A stretch of 64,000 nucleotides of DNA from Chlorobiaceae bacterium (GCA_013334925.1 JAAXWP010000001.1:1-64000); one strand, 5' to 3'. Shown: positions 48,710 through 58,201, counted from the first letter of the stretch. Made by a program: numbers and translations. The notes: generated by a model from the letters alone, not told the origin.

Positions 48710-49285
48710 TTGAGCTCATTCCAGTTTTTCGGCATGCAGCCGTTCCAGGCTGACCCCTCTTCGCAGGTCGGTACTGCGCTTGACGGCATCAAGGCGCTGG
48801 TTTTTCCCATCGACGGCGTTCTCAATAACGGGACCATCACGCTGGACAGCGAGGGGCGGGAGCTTCCCGGCCTCTACGCACGTGACGCGGTGGCCATTCG
48901 CGAGGCTCTGCGATGCGGGCTTCATGTTGCGGTCGTTTCGGGACGCAACGCCAGTGTTTACCGGCCGTTGCTCGAAGCCGCAGGCCCGATCGACCTGTTT
49001 CTCGAAGGCGGCAACCGTCTCGAGGCCTATGAAACGTTCAAACAGCGACACGGCCTTCGGGACGAGGAGTGCGCGTGCATCGCAGACGATATCGAGGAGC
49101 TCGATATTCTGAAAATGTGCGGTCTTCCGGTCACGACGATCAACGGGGTAGAGTATCTGAGAAATCGTGTTGCCTACATTTCGGTCTACGAAGGTGGACG
49201 CGGCTGCATCCGGGAGATCGTCGAAATGATTCTGGAGCACCAGGGAAAGTGGGCCTACGGTGACAAACCGGCTCCGGCGCACTGA
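48710..49285 (+). CDS. KdsC-like HAD protein lacking the nucleophilic aspartate
   Basis: The 191-residue protein starts at a TTG (48710); an ATG at 48734 is possible. The frame matches KdsC, the Kdo-8-phosphate phosphatase: VAVVSGRNA (motif II), SEGRELPGLYARDAVAI, and ADDIEELDILKMCGLP (motif IV), ending in GGRGCIREIVEMIL. In motif I, where KdsC has DVDGVLTDG, this protein has PIDGVLNNG, so the nucleophile Asp is Pro; the second Asp remains. It is therefore unlikely to be an active HAD phosphatase. It may be a pseudoenzyme that assists KdsA, with another phosphatase doing the reaction. It is next to kdsA and followed by a terminator. Confidence 0.8.
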   Translation: MSSFQFFGMQPFQADPSSQVGTALDGIKALVFPIDGVLNNGTITLDSEGRELPGLYARDAVAIREALRCGLHVAVVSGRNASVYRPLLEAAGPIDLFLEGGNRLEAYETFKQRHGLRDEECACIADDIEELDILKMCGLPVTTINGVEYLRNRVAYISVYEGGRGCIREIVEMILEHQGKWAYGDKPAPAH

Positions 49286-49312
49286 ACTCCGGTTGGTCTG
49301 CTGTTTCAGGAG

Positions 49313-49368
49313 GTGCAGGGTACCGATCTTCTCCACAGGGTAGAGGTCGATTCCCTGCACTTTTTTTT
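49313..49368 (+). terminator. Rho-independent terminator after kdsA and the kdsC-like gene
   Basis: GTGCAGGG (49313-49320) pairs with CCCTGCAC (49353-49360), followed by eight T (49361-49368). The 32-nt loop can itself fold further (CGATCTTC with GAGGTCG). Confidence 0.8.
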
Positions 49369-49377
49369 ACCTCCGGA

Positions 49378-50847
49378 TCATCCGTGAGCAATTCGCTGTT
49401 CCGGTGCCTCTGCTCCGTTCACTTTCGAACCATTCATCATTTTCGCGATTTCGGCCAGTGACCGGACTCCTACCAGGTTGGTCCCATGTCCGGGTTCGAA
49501 ATGTGCGTCACCCAGATACTCCACCCCCTCCCCAAGAGCCATTTCAAGGGCATCGAGCTTGCCGATGAGGCTGTACACCGCCGATTGCGGCGTGGAACAC
49601 GAGACCGGCGGATTGACTTTTCCATGGATTATGTAGCCTTCGGGCAGCGTGTCGTCATCGGGATAGTGGTGCCAGTGGGTCATTGCCGCGCCAGAATCCG
49701 CGAGCAGCGATGCGAATCGATCCTCGGGCCTCAAGGTCTGCAGGATGCTCGATACCAAGGCATTGCCCAACGCATGGGCGACAATGGTCAGTGTGTCGAA
49801 CGATGGGCGGACGGCTGATTCTGCGGACAGTGCCGCAGCGGTGGCAATCCGGATACGGCCGTCGGCGAGCGATGTTTCGATAAGGTCGCGATGGCGGTCG
49901 ACAGCGGTTTTCCGGCATCCCGAACGGGTCGTTACGACGCGGACCTCTGGTATAGGCACAAAGAATCGTTTGCCGGCGATCCCGATTTCAACGGACGATG
50001 TATCCGGGGCGCGCCGGTTCGAGCAGGCATCGACTGCCGGCGAAATGCTGACCGGTAACTGGCGGGCAAGGAATCCGTAGCTCATGCCGGTCCGCTCGTC
50101 GAGATAGCGGGCCACGATTTTCCGGTAGAACGCATTCCTGTAGGCAAGTCCCTCCGTCGAAGTGTGGTTCATCAGGAGCGGGTTGCCGTCCCAGATGCGG
50201 CCGCTCTCTTCGAAGTCCCGGGCGATCGTCCTGAACCAGGGGAGAGAGGTGTCGAGCTCTCCATGACGGATCTCGATGTCGCCCGCCCGGGGAGGCACGA
50301 CCTGGGCGGTCAGTTTCGGCACCAGGACCCGCAGGACATCCTGCTGCAGGGGCATTGCCGTCTGGAAGGTCGTGACACCACCGTTCATGCTGCATATGGT
50401 CCAGGAGTCCCCGGTCAGGTAGATGACCAGATGCACCATGTCCCATGCCAGACGTCCCACGACGGCGTCCAGCGTCTCCTGCGGTGTGTCGCTGGCAGAT
50501 ACCGGTGGAGGTTCGTCGTAAATGCCGACGATGATGTTGTTGTACAGAGTCGAGACGCGGTTGATCGGAAGCAGGTGATCGGGAAAGGATCCGGGCGCGA
50601 TGACGACCGTACCCGCAGCGAAACGCGAGTCACTGTTCCTGGCATCATGTTCTTCAGTCACCGACGCACCGCATGAGCGCAAACACTCCAGGAGCGCTGA
50701 TGCAAAACCTGCCAGCCGCGGATTCAATCCTGGAGCGGGGCAGGCGGTGACACGAAGGGCGCGGCCCATGGATGGCGGGTCCAGCGGGGTCGTGGGAGGT
50801 ATTCCAAGAATGCGTTGCAGCGATTCGGGACTGATATGCACGGTCAT
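49378..50847 (-). CDS. Unknown conserved-looking protein
   Basis: The 489-residue protein has no signal peptide and no membrane helices. Codon use is like its neighbours and the frame is intact. Recognisable pieces are GTVVIAPGSFP, TGDSWTICSMNGG, PWFRTIARDFEESGRIW, a His-rich MTHWHHYPDDD, and LPEGYIIHGK. I do not recognise the family. It follows nadK by 35 bp in the same direction and is likely the last gene of a pyrE-tyrA-nadK transcript. A link to NADP metabolism would be speculation. Confidence 0.75.
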   Translation of the reverse strand: MTVHISPESLQRILGIPPTTPLDPPSMGRALRVTACPAPGLNPRLAGFASALLECLRSCGASVTEEHDARNSDSRFAAGTVVIAPGSFPDHLLPINRVSTLYNNIIVGIYDEPPPVSASDTPQETLDAVVGRLAWDMVHLVIYLTGDSWTICSMNGGVTTFQTAMPLQQDVLRVLVPKLTAQVVPPRAGDIEIRHGELDTSLPWFRTIARDFEESGRIWDGNPLLMNHTSTEGLAYRNAFYRKIVARYLDERTGMSYGFLARQLPVSISPAVDACSNRRAPDTSSVEIGIAGKRFFVPIPEVRVVTTRSGCRKTAVDRHRDLIETSLADGRIRIATAAALSAESAVRPSFDTLTIVAHALGNALVSSILQTLRPEDRFASLLADSGAAMTHWHHYPDDDTLPEGYIIHGKVNPPVSCSTPQSAVYSLIGKLDALEMALGEGVEYLGDAHFEPGHGTNLVGVRSLAEIAKMMNGSKVNGAEAPEQRIAHG

Positions 50848-50882
50848 GTGGCCGGAGAGGGATCGGGTTACTGATCAGGCGG

Positions 50883-51740
50883 CTACTGGCCTGTGGGGTG
50901 TTCACGGCCCCAGAGCAGTTTGGAGCGGAGGATATCGCAGTAGCTTCGTTTTTCATTTGCTACGAGATTGATGGCCTGCGGCGATTTGCGGACCATGACG
51001 ATCTCGTTCGGGGCAAGCATCTTGCACAGGTGGCCGTCGAGGTTGAGCGGAAACCCTCCGTCGGGAGCGTCAACCGAAACACGGATGATCTTTTCATCGC
51101 TGATCACGATCGGCCTGACGGTCAGCATGTGCGGGCAGATGGGCGTGATGACGAAGACGTTCGATTTCGGTGCGATGATCGGGCCTCCGGCTGACAGCGA
51201 GTAGGCCGTCGAACCGGTCGATGTGGCGATGATGATCCCGTCGGCGCGGTAAGACCCAAGCACCTCGTCGTCGAGACGGATTACGAAGGTCGGTATCCGC
51301 GAATAGGTTCCCTTTTCGATCACCACGTCGTTCAGTGCGTTCAATCGCTGTGTCGTGCCATTGGTTTCAACGCTGGCTTCGAGTTGCGAACGGGTATGGA
51401 TCGAATAGTTTCCGGTCAGGACATGTTCCAGAGCCGTGAACATCTCGGTCGGGGTGAACTCGGTAAGGAATCCGAGGTTGCCTACGTTGATGCCGAGCAC
51501 CGGCTTTGCGAGCGAATAGTGAGAGGTGAACAGGAGGGTTCCATCTCCGCCCAGGGCAATGAATACGTCACAGATGCGGTTCAGTGACTCGACATCGACC
51601 GAATTCGGACTGTCGAGAGCTTTGGCCGATTCAGGGTCGAAACAGTATTCGTGCCCTCTCCGGTCAAGCCAGTCGGCGAGTTCCCGGGACAGTTGCAGGG
51701 CCTGGTGACGCATGACATTGACGATGATGGCGAACTTCAT
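50883..51740 (-). CDS. nadK: NAD kinase
   Basis: The 285-residue protein has the NAD kinase signatures [38 protein letters not shown], and [23 protein letters not shown]. It phosphorylates NAD to NADP. The start overlaps the end of tyrA by four bases. Confidence 0.95.
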   Translation of the reverse strand: MKFAIIVNVMRHQALQLSRELADWLDRRGHEYCFDPESAKALDSPNSVDVESLNRICDVFIALGGDGTLLFTSHYSLAKPVLGINVGNLGFLTEFTPTEMFTALEHVLTGNYSIHTRSQLEASVETNGTTQRLNALNDVVIEKGTYSRIPTFVIRLDDEVLGSYRADGIIIATSTGSTAYSLSAGGPIIAPKSNVFVITPICPHMLTVRPIVISDEKIIRVSVDAPDGGFPLNLDGHLCKMLAPNEIVMVRKSPQAINLVANEKRSYCDILRSKLLWGREHPTGQ

Positions 51741-52603
51741 GGCCGGCTTCCTTGCTGAAGGGATTGATAGAGGCGGTTCGCTTCACCGAAGTATTCGGAG
51801 ATGGCTTCCAGGTTCTTTTCACGAATGGCCGCAGCCAGTTGCGAAAGGCTCGCCGAAAAGGTTTCGAGCTCTTCGGCGATGTTGTCGCTGTTGGTTTCGA
51901 TGATGTCCCGCCATATTGGCCATGGGCTGCCGGCCAACCGGGTTACCGAAGCGAATCCCGGTCCCGAACGGCTGATGTTCTCCTGGCAGTGCGTCATCAG
52001 GACGGTCGATATCAGCTGTGGCAGGTGGCTTATGTTCGCATAGATCCGGTCGTGCTCCTCGGGTGACATGACCACCGGAATGCATCCCGCAGCTTCGAGC
52101 AGGGAGAAGAACTCTCCTGCAAGGCCGCTTTCCGGCAAGGTATCGCCTGAACAGACGATCAGGAGTCGTCCCGAGAGCAACTCGGGAGACGCTGCCAGGT
52201 ACCCCTGCTGTTCACGACCGGCGATCGGGTGCATACCGATGAACTCGAGATCCAGGGCCGCTGCTTTTTCTGCAATCAGCTTTTTGGTGCTCGAAACGTC
52301 GGTTATGAGCGCACCTTCCGGTGCATAGTCCCTGATCTGATCGAGCAGGGCGATGTTGGTCTTTACCGGGGCGCAAAGCACGATCACGTTGGCATCATAG
52401 AGCCGTGCGGGGTTCGCTTCGAACCGGTCGAGGCCCAGCGTGGAGGTGACGCAGGCGATGTCGTCGGTATCGAAACCAGGGTCCCACCCGACGAGCTCGA
52501 TCTTCCGGCCACACTCTTCAGCGCCGCGCCGGACTGCCTGCATGAGCGAGGCCCCGATGAGCCCCAGGCCGACAAACGAAATCCTGTCGATATGCTGCCG
52601 CAT
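51737..52603 (-). CDS. tyrA: Prephenate/arogenate dehydrogenase
   Basis: The ATG at 52603 gives 288 residues, beginning [21 protein letters not shown] (Rossmann GLGLIG). It has [16 protein letters not shown] and the conserved [15 protein letters not shown] (His and Arg of the active site), then SPEEHDRI. It makes the tyrosine precursor. No chorismate mutase or ACT domain is fused. It lies 8 bp after pyrE. Confidence 0.93.
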   Translation of the reverse strand: MRQHIDRISFVGLGLIGASLMQAVRRGAEECGRKIELVGWDPGFDTDDIACVTSTLGLDRFEANPARLYDANVIVLCAPVKTNIALLDQIRDYAPEGALITDVSSTKKLIAEKAAALDLEFIGMHPIAGREQQGYLAASPELLSGRLLIVCSGDTLPESGLAGEFFSLLEAAGCIPVVMSPEEHDRIYANISHLPQLISTVLMTHCQENISRSGPGFASVTRLAGSPWPIWRDIIETNSDNIAEELETFSASLSQLAAAIREKNLEAISEYFGEANRLYQSLQQGSRP

Positions 52604-52611
52604 CGGCGTGA

Positions 52612-53193
52612 TCAACCTTGAGGGTTCGTGCGGCTGCCGGGGGCGTAGATCGGAACGCCCGCCTTGCAGAGCGGGCACTCCTCGGGCGTATAGCTCACCA
52701 CTTCGAGGGAGAGCAGCGAGAACTGGTTCTCCGAAAGCCTTACCCTGCCATTGCTGCGATCGACCACCGATCCGACACCGGAAACCGTGGCTCCGGCGGC
52801 TTTCACCAGTTCGATCACTTCGGCCACGGAACCTCCTGTCGTGATGACGTCCTCGACCACCAGCACCTTTTCGGAGGGATCGATCTCAAAGCCCCTGCGG
52901 ATGGTCATCACGCCGTCTTTCCGTTCGGCGAAGATGGTTTTCACTCCCAGCTGGCGTCCCACTTCGGTACCGACGACGATGCCTCCGATGGCCGGAGAGA
53001 TGACCGTCGTGATGCCGCTCTCCCTGAAATGGCCGGCAATCGCCGAGCAGATCGTCGTAAGGTGTTCCGGGTGCTGCAGCACCTTGGCGCACTGAAAATA
53101 GGAGTCGCTGTGGCGGCCGGAGGTGAGTCTGAAGTGACCGTCGAGCAGCGCTCCGGTCGATTTGAACATCGCGAGGGTATCAGAGTTGGTCAT
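52612..53193 (-). CDS. pyrE: Orotate phosphoribosyltransferase
   Basis: The 193-residue protein has the PRPP-binding [35 protein letters not shown] and FAERKDG. It attaches orotate to PRPP in pyrimidine synthesis. The C-terminus has CPLCKAGVP, a short cysteine pair found in some OPRTases. It is the first gene of the pyrE-tyrA-nadK group. Confidence 0.95.
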   Translation of the reverse strand: MTNSDTLAMFKSTGALLDGHFRLTSGRHSDSYFQCAKVLQHPEHLTTICSAIAGHFRESGITTVISPAIGGIVVGTEVGRQLGVKTIFAERKDGVMTIRRGFEIDPSEKVLVVEDVITTGGSVAEVIELVKAAGATVSGVGSVVDRSNGRVRLSENQFSLLSLEVVSYTPEECPLCKAGVPIYAPGSRTNPQG

Positions 53194-53297
53194 GCGGGAA
53201 AAGACGGGATTGGGTAAACAATGATGTTATTGATCATTCAAGATACAGAAGCCCTTCCGAAAAGCTAAACGCAAAATGGGCGAGGGTGGCTGCCGGG

Positions 53298-53729
53298 TCA
53301 TCGTGACGCATCGAGATACCCCTGCAGGATGACACACGCGGCGGCGGTGTCGACACGCCCCCCCTTGACGCTTCGCTGCTTCCGGCTCTGCCCTGAATCT
53401 ACCAGGATCCTTCGGGCATCCTTCGAGGAGCGATGCTCGTCGACGGTTTCAACGGGAATCGCCGGGAATCGCTCGCGCAGCTCCACGACGAACCTGTCGA
53501 TCACCCCGGTCATGCGGTTGGTCTCTCCGCTGTCGCTCAGGGGGTAGCCGACGATGAACAGTTTGATGCCATCTTCACGCAGTATGGCGTCGAGGACTTT
53601 GAACAGCCCCTCCTCGTCGAAGGTGCCGACCGGCTGGGCGAACATGCAGAGCGGATCGCTCTTGGCGACGCCGATCCTTTTGGTGCCGTAGTCGATGGCG
53701 ACGATTCGTTTATAGGACGATGATGACAT
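53298..53729 (-). CDS. ruvX: RuvX/YqgF pre-16S rRNA nuclease
   Basis: The 143-residue protein has the RNase H-fold motif VAIDYGTKRIGVAKSD at the start, VGYPLSDSGETNRM in the middle and VDEHRSSKDARRIL near the end. It processes the 5' end of 16S rRNA. It stands about 100 bp upstream of pyrE in the same direction. Confidence 0.93.
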   Translation of the reverse strand: MSSSSYKRIVAIDYGTKRIGVAKSDPLCMFAQPVGTFDEEGLFKVLDAILREDGIKLFIVGYPLSDSGETNRMTGVIDRFVVELRERFPAIPVETVDEHRSSKDARRILVDSGQSRKQRSVKGGRVDTAAACVILQGYLDASR

Positions 53730-53793
53730 TGAAATCGGTCGAAAGCGGAGGGTTGCTGAAAGAGGCTATCGCCGTTAAAGGTAAACGGCAATA

Positions 53794-53834
53794 CCGGAGA
53801 GGCTTCTGGCGCATACAGCCATAAACCTCTCCGG
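53794..53834 (-). terminator. Long imperfect hairpin after the Pmp3-like gene
   Basis: CCGGAGAGG (53794-53802) and CCTCTCCGG (53826-53834) are complementary and the pairing extends inward with two mismatches to about 17 bp around a 7-nt loop. It follows the small gene at 53894-54070 on the minus strand. A 6-bp hairpin lies at 53771-53789. Neither has a long T-run. Confidence 0.55.
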
Positions 53835-53893
53835 ATTGTGAACTATCTGCCAGCCACTGGCGTTGGGTGGGATGAAAGATTCAGACAGGAAGT

Positions 53894-54070
53894 TCAGGCC
53901 TGAATCTCTTTCATCTTCTGTTCCTGCACCAGCATGATCGAGGCCGCGACGACACCCGGGACCCAGCCCAGAAGGGTCAGAAGACCGGTAAGCATGATCG
54001 TTCCAGCTTCTTTGTTCATAACGGCTGCGGGTGGCATGATGAATGCCAGAATCCAGCGGCGAATGTCCAT
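53894..54070 (-). CDS. YqaE/Pmp3 family small membrane protein
   Basis: The 58-residue protein (MDIRRWILAFIMPPAAVM...) has two hydrophobic helices. It carries the family features ILAFIMPPAAV and LLTLLGWVPGVVAA, followed by a polar tail (QEQKMKEIQA). Family members occur from bacteria to plants and yeast and are often induced by salt or cold stress. Ribosome binding site ccggag precedes the ATG. Confidence 0.88.
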   Translation of the reverse strand: MDIRRWILAFIMPPAAVMNKEAGTIMLTGLLTLLGWVPGVVAASIMLVQEQKMKEIQA

Positions 54071-54319
54071 AGTGTGAATCTCCGGGTTAAGGGTTCATTT
54101 GAATCGTATTGGAAAATGTAACAATTGAACGGTTAACAGTCAATTGAAAACCCGAAACCACAGGGCTCACCAGTCTTTTTAGGAACGGTGCGATGTTTTG
54201 TGCCGTGCCTTAGATGAATAGTGTTCTTGCTTTTTCTGGTTAAAGTTTTAAATTAATAACCCCATTCCCGGAGAGATCCCGAGTTAAGTAATGCCCGAGA
54301 TTCTCCGCAACAAAAACGT

Positions 54320-54646
54320 TTGATCAACTTGCAGAACAAGATTCATCCTGACGTGGTCCTGGATGATGTTTACGAGGTTGTTGATGAGCCCAACTACAAC
54401 AATTTCAACACCTCGCCAGACCCTCCCAGTCCTTACGCCGACCTCGAGAAGAAGTATCGCAGGAACAAATTCAACCGTGCACGCAAAAACGGCTCCTCCA
54501 CCACCACGTCTCTCTTCGGTACCCATGGATTGCCTCAGTCCAACGGGACGAAAGCCGCCGGCAACAAAGTCCACAAGAAAAAGAACAGGAAAGCCCCGAC
54601 AGCCAAGCCATCTCGGCCGTCAAATGGCAGCAGGCGTGCATCCTGA
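54320..54646 (+). CDS. Small unknown basic protein, uncertain start
   Basis: From a TTG at 54320 the frame gives 108 residues. The first half is acidic and Asn-rich (VVLDDVYEVVDEPNYNNFNT), the second basic and low in complexity (KVHKKKNRKAPTAKPS). A ten-codon frame with a ribosome binding site (ggagag) starts at the ATG at 54291 and ends in TGA at 54321-54323, overlapping the TTG. The main frame may therefore be translated by restart, or the two may be one gene with a shift. No family is recognised. Confidence 0.5.
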   Translation: MINLQNKIHPDVVLDDVYEVVDEPNYNNFNTSPDPPSPYADLEKKYRRNKFNRARKNGSSTTTSLFGTHGLPQSNGTKAAGNKVHKKKNRKAPTAKPSRPSNGSRRAS

Positions 54647-54798
54647 AGCAGATGGCCTCTTGCCGTAGTCCGGCAGGCAGATTCGAATAGTTCCACCGCT
54701 GTCCGCGCCGCCGGGTTATCTGCACGGCGCCGCATGAAGTCCGGTGTCAGTCTCGGGTTATTGAGGGATCACTTTCCTCTTGTCCACTCAAAACGGTT

Positions 54799-55596
54799 AT
54801 GACATTCGAAATCCAGGCCCACAGAGGGGCACGGGCTTTTTATCCTGAAAACACCATTCCCGCCTTCTGCATGGCGGCCGATCTCGGATGCCGGGTGATC
54901 GAGCTCGACCTGGTCGTATCCCGTGATCACCGTATCGTCATCTCTCATGACCCCTGGATTATCGGGCATCCGGGAGACCTCTCTTTGAAGCGATATCTCT
55001 ACTCGATGCCATACGAGACCATATCTCGTTTCGATTGCGGGACGCCGTCGCCGGCATTTCCCGGCCAGAAGCAGATCGTCGCCTCGAGGCCGACGCTCGC
55101 CGATATGCTCCGAGAGGTGGACGCGCATGTCGAACGCTCCGGGAGAGCGGGGGAGATGATCTACAATCTCGAAGTCAAATCAAGCCCCGGCCTCGAGGGT
55201 ATCGCTTTTCCTGAGCCGTCCGTGTATGCCGCTCTGGTTGTCCGGGAAATTCTGCAGTCCGGTATCGCTCACCGGATTCGTCTCCAGTCGTTCGATGCCC
55301 GGATCGTGGCTGAAGCGCACCGGCTGGCACCGGATCTGTGTTACGGGTTTCTTGTCGAAGACAGGATGGCTCTGGAGCAGTTTCCGGATTGTCTCGGCTT
55401 CGTTCCGGACTATGTCAATCCGCACTATTCACTCGTCGACCGCCAGCTCGTCGAAAAACTGCATGGATATGGCGTTCGGGTTATCGTCTGGACAGTCAAT
55501 CCGTCAGAAGAGATGATTCGAATGAAGCTCATGGGTGTGGATGGTATCATCACCGATCATCCGGAGATCGCCATCGGGATGCCGGAACTCGCCTGA
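54799..55596 (+). CDS. Glycerophosphodiester phosphodiesterase
   Basis: The 265-residue GDPD-family TIM barrel has HRGARAFYPENTIPAF and IELDLVVSRDHRIVISHDPW, giving the catalytic His pair and metal-binding Glu/Asp. The end has VIVWTVNPSEEMIRM and GIITDHPE. It hydrolyses glycerophosphodiesters to glycerol-3-phosphate. No signal peptide is visible, so it is probably cytoplasmic. Confidence 0.92.
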   Translation: MTFEIQAHRGARAFYPENTIPAFCMAADLGCRVIELDLVVSRDHRIVISHDPWIIGHPGDLSLKRYLYSMPYETISRFDCGTPSPAFPGQKQIVASRPTLADMLREVDAHVERSGRAGEMIYNLEVKSSPGLEGIAFPEPSVYAALVVREILQSGIAHRIRLQSFDARIVAEAHRLAPDLCYGFLVEDRMALEQFPDCLGFVPDYVNPHYSLVDRQLVEKLHGYGVRVIVWTVNPSEEMIRMKLMGVDGIITDHPEIAIGMPELA

Positions 55597-55619
55597 GCGG
55601 GATCCGGCATCAGGCCCGG

Positions 55620-56957
55620 TTATGAAGCCCGGCGCTTCGACAGGGATTCGATGACCGCATGCGCTTTTCTGTTGAGCTTCTCGATCGATTCCTTTGAGGT
55701 TTTCCCTGGAGTGTAGACCGCATGGTCGATCATTTTCAGAAGCTCGAGCAAAGCTTCCGCACTTTCAGGTTTGATGCTGCGAACCGTCAGCGCCTTTTTG
55801 ATCTGGAGTGAGGTCATTCCCGCAGGATTGGGAATCCCTATAGAGCGCAGCGCTTCGTAAATTCTCTTCCGTAAGGTCTCTGCAGAGTCCAGTGCCGGCT
55901 TTGGCATCGACGGTTCAGGCTCTTTGGGAGCACTTGCGGGAACCTGCTTGCGCTGCCGCGAGCCGACCAGGTAGAGGATGGCGATCAGCACCAGGACGCC
56001 TGCGGCCATTGCGATCATGACAGCAGGAGGAATCCAGCCGGTCTTTTCAGGTTGCGGGACCGGGATGGAGTCCTGGACAGCCTGTTTCGGTAAGGTCACT
56101 CCGGGAAGTACCCTGACGGTTATGTCGCCTGTAGAGACGGTCTCGTAACGGGCTTTCCAGGGATTGAACGCCGTGAGCCTGACCGGTGTGAACCGATAGG
56201 TGCCCGGTTTTTCTGGCCTGAGCGTGATTCTGGACGTGACCGCTTCATCGGTGTTGTCCGCATCTTCCTGAATGACGGTTGGAACGGCTGGCGCTTCCTG
56301 TCTGAAGCCTGCTGGATAGTTGACCGTTACCGGTGGGAATGTCTTGAGATTTCCTTTTCCATCGATTTTGATGGAGAGGTTCAGCGCCTCTCCTGCGTGT
56401 AACTGGTAATGGTCGGTTGCCAGGGTAACCGCAAATGCTCCGACGGCGCCGCTGAATCCTTCAGGTGTCGGTTTTGGGAGTGGTTTTGCATCGATGGTGG
56501 TCGTCGGTGCGATGATGACCTTCTCGATATCCTTGCTGTTTTCCAGGCTCAACCCGCTGTCCTGTGGCAGAAAGCAACGCAGACGATAGTTGGAGACCGT
56601 GAGGCGGCCAGCCTGAATCGGCACGAGACGGATCTTTTTGACGACAGCCTTTCGATACTCCTGTCCGGACACCGTGGCGGGGATGCTCCTGATGTATCGT
56701 TCAGGTGTCACCTCCTGGCCCCAAAGCCCGGGATGTTCGGCTTTGCCGGTATCGGAAATTCTTGGCGCGATGGTTCTGAAATAGAGGTTATAGGTGAGCA
56801 GCACCTCCTGGCCCACGTACGGTGTCCGATTGTCGATGGAGGCATCGATGAACAGCGTATCGCGAGGGGCTGTTTTGCCCACGCTTTTTGCTTGCGTCGA
56901 TGCTGCCGGTAACAGAAGCGAAATCACCAGCAGACAGAACATCAGGCTTTTGTGCAT
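55620..56957 (-). CDS. BatD-like protein (oxygen tolerance family)
   Basis: The 445-residue protein has a signal peptide ending near STQAKS. Ig-like repeats follow, typical of BatD (YVGQEVLLTYNLYFR and a copy near TDHYQLHAGEALNL). A single membrane helix lies near residue 315 (IPPAVMIAMAAGVLVLIAIL, quoted in part), followed by a cytoplasmic helical tail. BatD proteins usually lie with batA/B moxR genes in Bacteroidetes-like bacteria; here only a BatC-like TPR gene is in the window. Function is not established. It is 7 bp downstream of proC. Confidence 0.75.
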   Translation of the reverse strand: MHKSLMFCLLVISLLLPAASTQAKSVGKTAPRDTLFIDASIDNRTPYVGQEVLLTYNLYFRTIAPRISDTGKAEHPGLWGQEVTPERYIRSIPATVSGQEYRKAVVKKIRLVPIQAGRLTVSNYRLRCFLPQDSGLSLENSKDIEKVIIAPTTTIDAKPLPKPTPEGFSGAVGAFAVTLATDHYQLHAGEALNLSIKIDGKGNLKTFPPVTVNYPAGFRQEAPAVPTVIQEDADNTDEAVTSRITLRPEKPGTYRFTPVRLTAFNPWKARYETVSTGDITVRVLPGVTLPKQAVQDSIPVPQPEKTGWIPPAVMIAMAAGVLVLIAILYLVGSRQRKQVPASAPKEPEPSMPKPALDSAETLRKRIYEALRSIGIPNPAGMTSLQIKKALTVRSIKPESAEALLELLKMIDHAVYTPGKTSKESIEKLNRKAHAVIESLSKRRAS

Positions 56958-56964
56958 AACAGGA

Positions 56965-57765
56965 CTATTTCATGAGTTCCCTTGATCGTGCCGCCGCCGC
57001 TCTGACAGTTTCTGCAAGCGCGGCACTGACGCCATGTCGATCCATCTCCTTCAGGCCGGCTTCAGTCGTCCCTCCCGGTGTCGTGACCTCCCTGACCAGC
57101 TCTTCCGGGCTTTTCGGGTTCTCGAGCACCATGGTTGCCGCGCCGAGCATGGTCTGCGCCGCCAGCAGCAGCGCGGTCTCCCTGTCCAGTCCGCAGGCGA
57201 CTCCGCCTTCGGCAATGGCATCGATGATGCGGAACATGTATGCCGGTCCGCTGCCCGAAACGGCCGTCGCACCGTCCATTCCCGATTCGTCGACAACGGC
57301 TGTCCGGCCGATGGCGCTGAAAAGCTCCTCGGCGAGGGTGAGATCACTGTCGGTGGCAAATGCGCCCCTGCAAAGGGCGGTCATGCCCTTGCCGACGAAT
57401 GCCGGTGTGTTCGGCATCACCCGGATGATTCTTGTCCCTTCCGGACAGCTGGCACCGATGAACTCTGTGGAAATGCCCGCGGCAACGCTTACGAGGAGAT
57501 GATCTGCACCCAGAGCCGGTTTGAGTTCACCCAGAACATCGGCAACCTGGTATGGCTTGACGGCGATGACGAGAATGGAGCTTCTGGCTGCGAGCTCAGG
57601 TATCGAATGTACCGGCAGGATTCCGAAACGTTCGGCAACAGCCTGCAGTGCCATGGCATCTTTGTCAAAACCTGCAATTTCACAGCCGGGTGTCTTTACG
57701 AGACCCGATATCAGGGCCTGGGCGATTCTTCCTGTTCCGATAAATCCAATGGCTGGTCTCTTCAT
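56965..57765 (-). CDS. proC: Pyrroline-5-carboxylate reductase
   Basis: The 266-residue protein has IGFIGTGRIAQALISGL (Rossmann), VKPYQVADVL, RVMPNTPAFVGKGMTALC and the C-terminal TTPGGTTEAGLKEM. It catalyses the last step of proline synthesis. It is 7 bp upstream of the batD-like gene in the same direction. Confidence 0.95.
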   Translation of the reverse strand: MKRPAIGFIGTGRIAQALISGLVKTPGCEIAGFDKDAMALQAVAERFGILPVHSIPELAARSSILVIAVKPYQVADVLGELKPALGADHLLVSVAAGISTEFIGASCPEGTRIIRVMPNTPAFVGKGMTALCRGAFATDSDLTLAEELFSAIGRTAVVDESGMDGATAVSGSGPAYMFRIIDAIAEGGVACGLDRETALLLAAQTMLGAATMVLENPKSPEELVREVTTPGGTTEAGLKEMDRHGVSAALAETVRAAAARSRELMK

Positions 57766-57802
57766 ATTCGGTACTGATGGAGTTTATGGTTTGCCAAAGC
57801 GT

Positions 57803-58054
57803 TCAGCTGTGACGGATTTTCAATGCCAGGATAATGCTGAGAAGCACGAGGGAGATACCGTTTGCGGCGATCATGGGGAGGCTTTCCCGGGCAATTCCGT
57901 AGCAAAGCCAGAGCAGCGATCCTGTAGTCATGGCAACTGCCCACGAAAGACTGATGTCCCGAACCTGACGGGTCCGGATCATTCGATATGCCTGGGGAAC
58001 GAAAGCGAAGGTGGTCAGCAAACCAGCTGCGTATCCCAGGTATTCAGTCTCCAT
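57803..58054 (-). CDS. SemiSWEET family transporter (PQ-loop)
   Basis: The 83-residue protein has three helices and the PQ motif in TTFAFVPQAYRMIRTRQVRDISL (short form: FVPQAYRM). SemiSWEETs are dimeric sugar carriers of the inner membrane. It starts 37 bp upstream of proC in the same direction. Confidence 0.9.
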   Translation of the reverse strand: METEYLGYAAGLLTTFAFVPQAYRMIRTRQVRDISLSWAVAMTTGSLLWLCYGIARESLPMIAANGISLVLLSIILALKIRHS

Positions 58055-58161
58055 GTTCCTGCATCTCGTGCTCTGTTCAGAAGGGGATTCGTAAGACCAA
58101 AGATAGCAAATTGTTGCAACTTGCGAGGGGCTGCGTCCATGAATAGGAACCGCAAAAAAAA

Positions 58162-58189
58162 ACGGGAGTCTGGCTCCCGTTTTTTTTGC
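58162..58189 (-). terminator. Rho-independent terminator after cytochrome c-555
   Basis: ACGGGAG (58162-58168) and CTCCCGT (58174-58180) form a 7-bp stem with a 5-nt loop, extended by A/T pairs and flanked by runs of A and T. On the minus strand the stem is followed by a run of T, 12-40 bp after the stop at 58202. Confidence 0.85.
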
Positions 58190-58201
58190 AGCGTAAAAAG
58201 C

